A stretch of DNA of 54,288 bases from Prochlorococcus sp. HOT208_60m_813L03. GTDB taxonomy: Bacteria; Cyanobacteriota; Cyanobacteriia; PCC-6307; Cyanobiaceae. Position numbers and translations under genes: made by a program. Where the stretch lies: the NCBI GenBank assembly GCA_002026145.1, contig MWOQ01000183.1, forward strand, positions 1-54,288, written 5' to 3'. The notes below the pieces were generated by a model. It was not told the origin of the DNA, did not search any database, and was given only the letters and a program-made list of their open reading frames with translations. Positions 53,568 through 54,288 of the stretch are shown in pieces; positions within the stretch are counted from its first letter, which is position 1, and every line of letters begins with the position of its first letter.

Positions 53568-54288
53568 ATGCCTAATAAAAAGAGAAAAATTATAGTAACA
53601 GGAGCCGCAGGTTTTATTGGGGCAGCTATTGCTAAAAAATTAATACTTAATGGAGATGAAGTCATTGGAATAGATAATTTGAATAATTATTATGATATTT
53701 CATTAAAAAAAAGTAGGATTAATTCAATTCAACTAGTATCTTCCAATCAAGATTGGAAATTCTTTCAGATTGATCTTGAAGATTATCTTGGCTTAAATAA
53801 TATTTTCAATCAAATAAAACCAGATATTGTTATTAATCTTGCTGCTCAAGCAGGAGTGAGGTATTCATTAGAAAATCCAAGTTCTTATATAAAAAGTAAT
53901 CTTGTTGGATTTGGTAATGTTCTAGAGTTATGTAAGGAATTTGAAGTAAAAAATCTAATATATGCATCAAGTAGTTCGGTTTACGGAAGTAATAGAAAAT
54001 TACCTTTTAAAGAAACTGACCCTGTTAATCATCCTGTTAGTTTATACGCAGCAACAAAAAAAAGTAATGAATTAATGGCTCACACATATAGTCATTTGTA
54101 TAACTTACCTTGTACTGGGCTTCGTTTCTTTACTGTTTATGGGCCTTGGGGTAGACCAGATATGGCTCCAATGATTTTTACAAAATCTATAATGGAATCA
54201 AAACCTATAAATATTTTTAATTTTGGTAAAATGAGTAGAGATTTTACTTACATAGATGATATTTGTGAAGCAATTTATAAATGCACTT
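53568..54288 (+). CDS. UDP-glucuronate 4-epimerase-like SDR, 3' partial
   Basis: From ATG 53568 the frame is open to the right edge (240 residues visible). It shows the cofactor loop VTGAAGFIGAAIAKKL, the substrate loop GIDNLNNYYDISLKKSR and NLAAQAGVRYSLENP, and the active site SSSSVYG and YAATK, then FFTVYGPWGRPDMAPMIFTK. The DNLNNYYD and GPWGRPDMA segments are typical of UDP-glucuronate epimerases (CapI type), which supply galacturonate for capsule or LPS. The usual length is 335-345, so about 100 residues lie beyond the window. Confidence 0.88.
   Translation, partial: MPNKKRKIIVTGAAGFIGAAIAKKLILNGDEVIGIDNLNNYYDISLKKSRINSIQLVSSNQDWKFFQIDLEDYLGLNNIFNQIKPDIVINLAAQAGVRYSLENPSSYIKSNLVGFGNVLELCKEFEVKNLIYASSSSVYGSNRKLPFKETDPVNHPVSLYAATKKSNELMAHTYSHLYNLPCTGLRFFTVYGPWGRPDMAPMIFTKSIMESKPINIFNFGKMSRDFTYIDDICEAIYKCT

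Noticed and set aside
1-54288. CRISPR array, insertion sequence or integrase
   Set aside because: I saw no regularly spaced repeats, no transposase motif and no tyrosine recombinase signature in the window.

Overview
The window looks like a high-light-clade Prochlorococcus chromosome. It is very AT-rich, its genes are short and tightly packed, start codons are often TTG or GTG, and the proteins are typically picocyanobacterial (a ThiE with an N-terminal extension, a CbiE-CbiT methylase fusion, DUF3611, DUF3122, TIGR03792). The assignment rests on protein recognition only; no database search was run.

Region 1 (about 1-15,620) is mostly core housekeeping: a 2OG-Fe(II) oxygenase cut by the left edge, ispF (broken into two frames here), a TIGR03792 protein, larB, two very small unlisted genes, thiS, thiE, ribF, DUF3611, surE, pheS, nadK, a cobL-type methylase, two small proteins, ribD, ftsH, argF and lexA with a candidate LexA box.

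Region 2 (about 15,850-20,800) is the edge of a surface-polysaccharide island. A Wzz-like chain-length protein is followed by an intact tRNA-Ala(GGC). Two decayed 3' copies of that tRNA follow at roughly 1.4-kb intervals, and a piece of a tRNA-Pro(CGG)-like gene lies on the other strand. The repeats bracket two small cargo cassettes: a methyltransferase, then a small frameshifted membrane protein plus a lone type IV pilin. This is the pattern left by repeated site-specific integration at a tRNA gene. No recombinase gene is present.

Region 3 (about 20,850-37,750) is a sugar-nucleotide island. The leftward genes supply CDP-glucose synthesis (rfbF), 4,6-dehydration (rfbG), C3-deoxygenation (rfbH, 13 kb away from rfbFG), a thiamine-diphosphate enzyme resembling those that build branched-chain sugars, a sugar C-methyltransferase-like protein, a HAD phosphatase and a Nudix-like protein. 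Between them is a rightward set of three SDR enzymes, two radical SAM/SPASM proteins and an HpcH/HpaI aldolase whose joint product I cannot name. A Wzx-like flippase and a GT2 glycosyltransferase are also here.

Region 4 (about 37,750-42,550) is a methylthioadenosine/5'-deoxyadenosine salvage group (mtnP, apt, mtnA, and an aldolase-SDR fusion). It interrupts the polysaccharide genes.

Region 5 (about 42,580-54,288) returns to polysaccharide genes: an acyltransferase, a Wzy-like membrane protein, a glycosyltransferase, and a WbpV-WbpL-WbpM-like trio that would start the lipid-linked glycan. Next come the complete dTDP-L-rhamnose operon rfbACDB and, after an 830-base gap with gene debris, a UDP-glucuronate epimerase-like gene cut by the right edge. 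Together the window encodes most of a Wzx/Wzy-dependent surface glycan pathway containing rhamnose, a 6-deoxy-N-acetyl sugar and an unusual CDP-linked deoxysugar.
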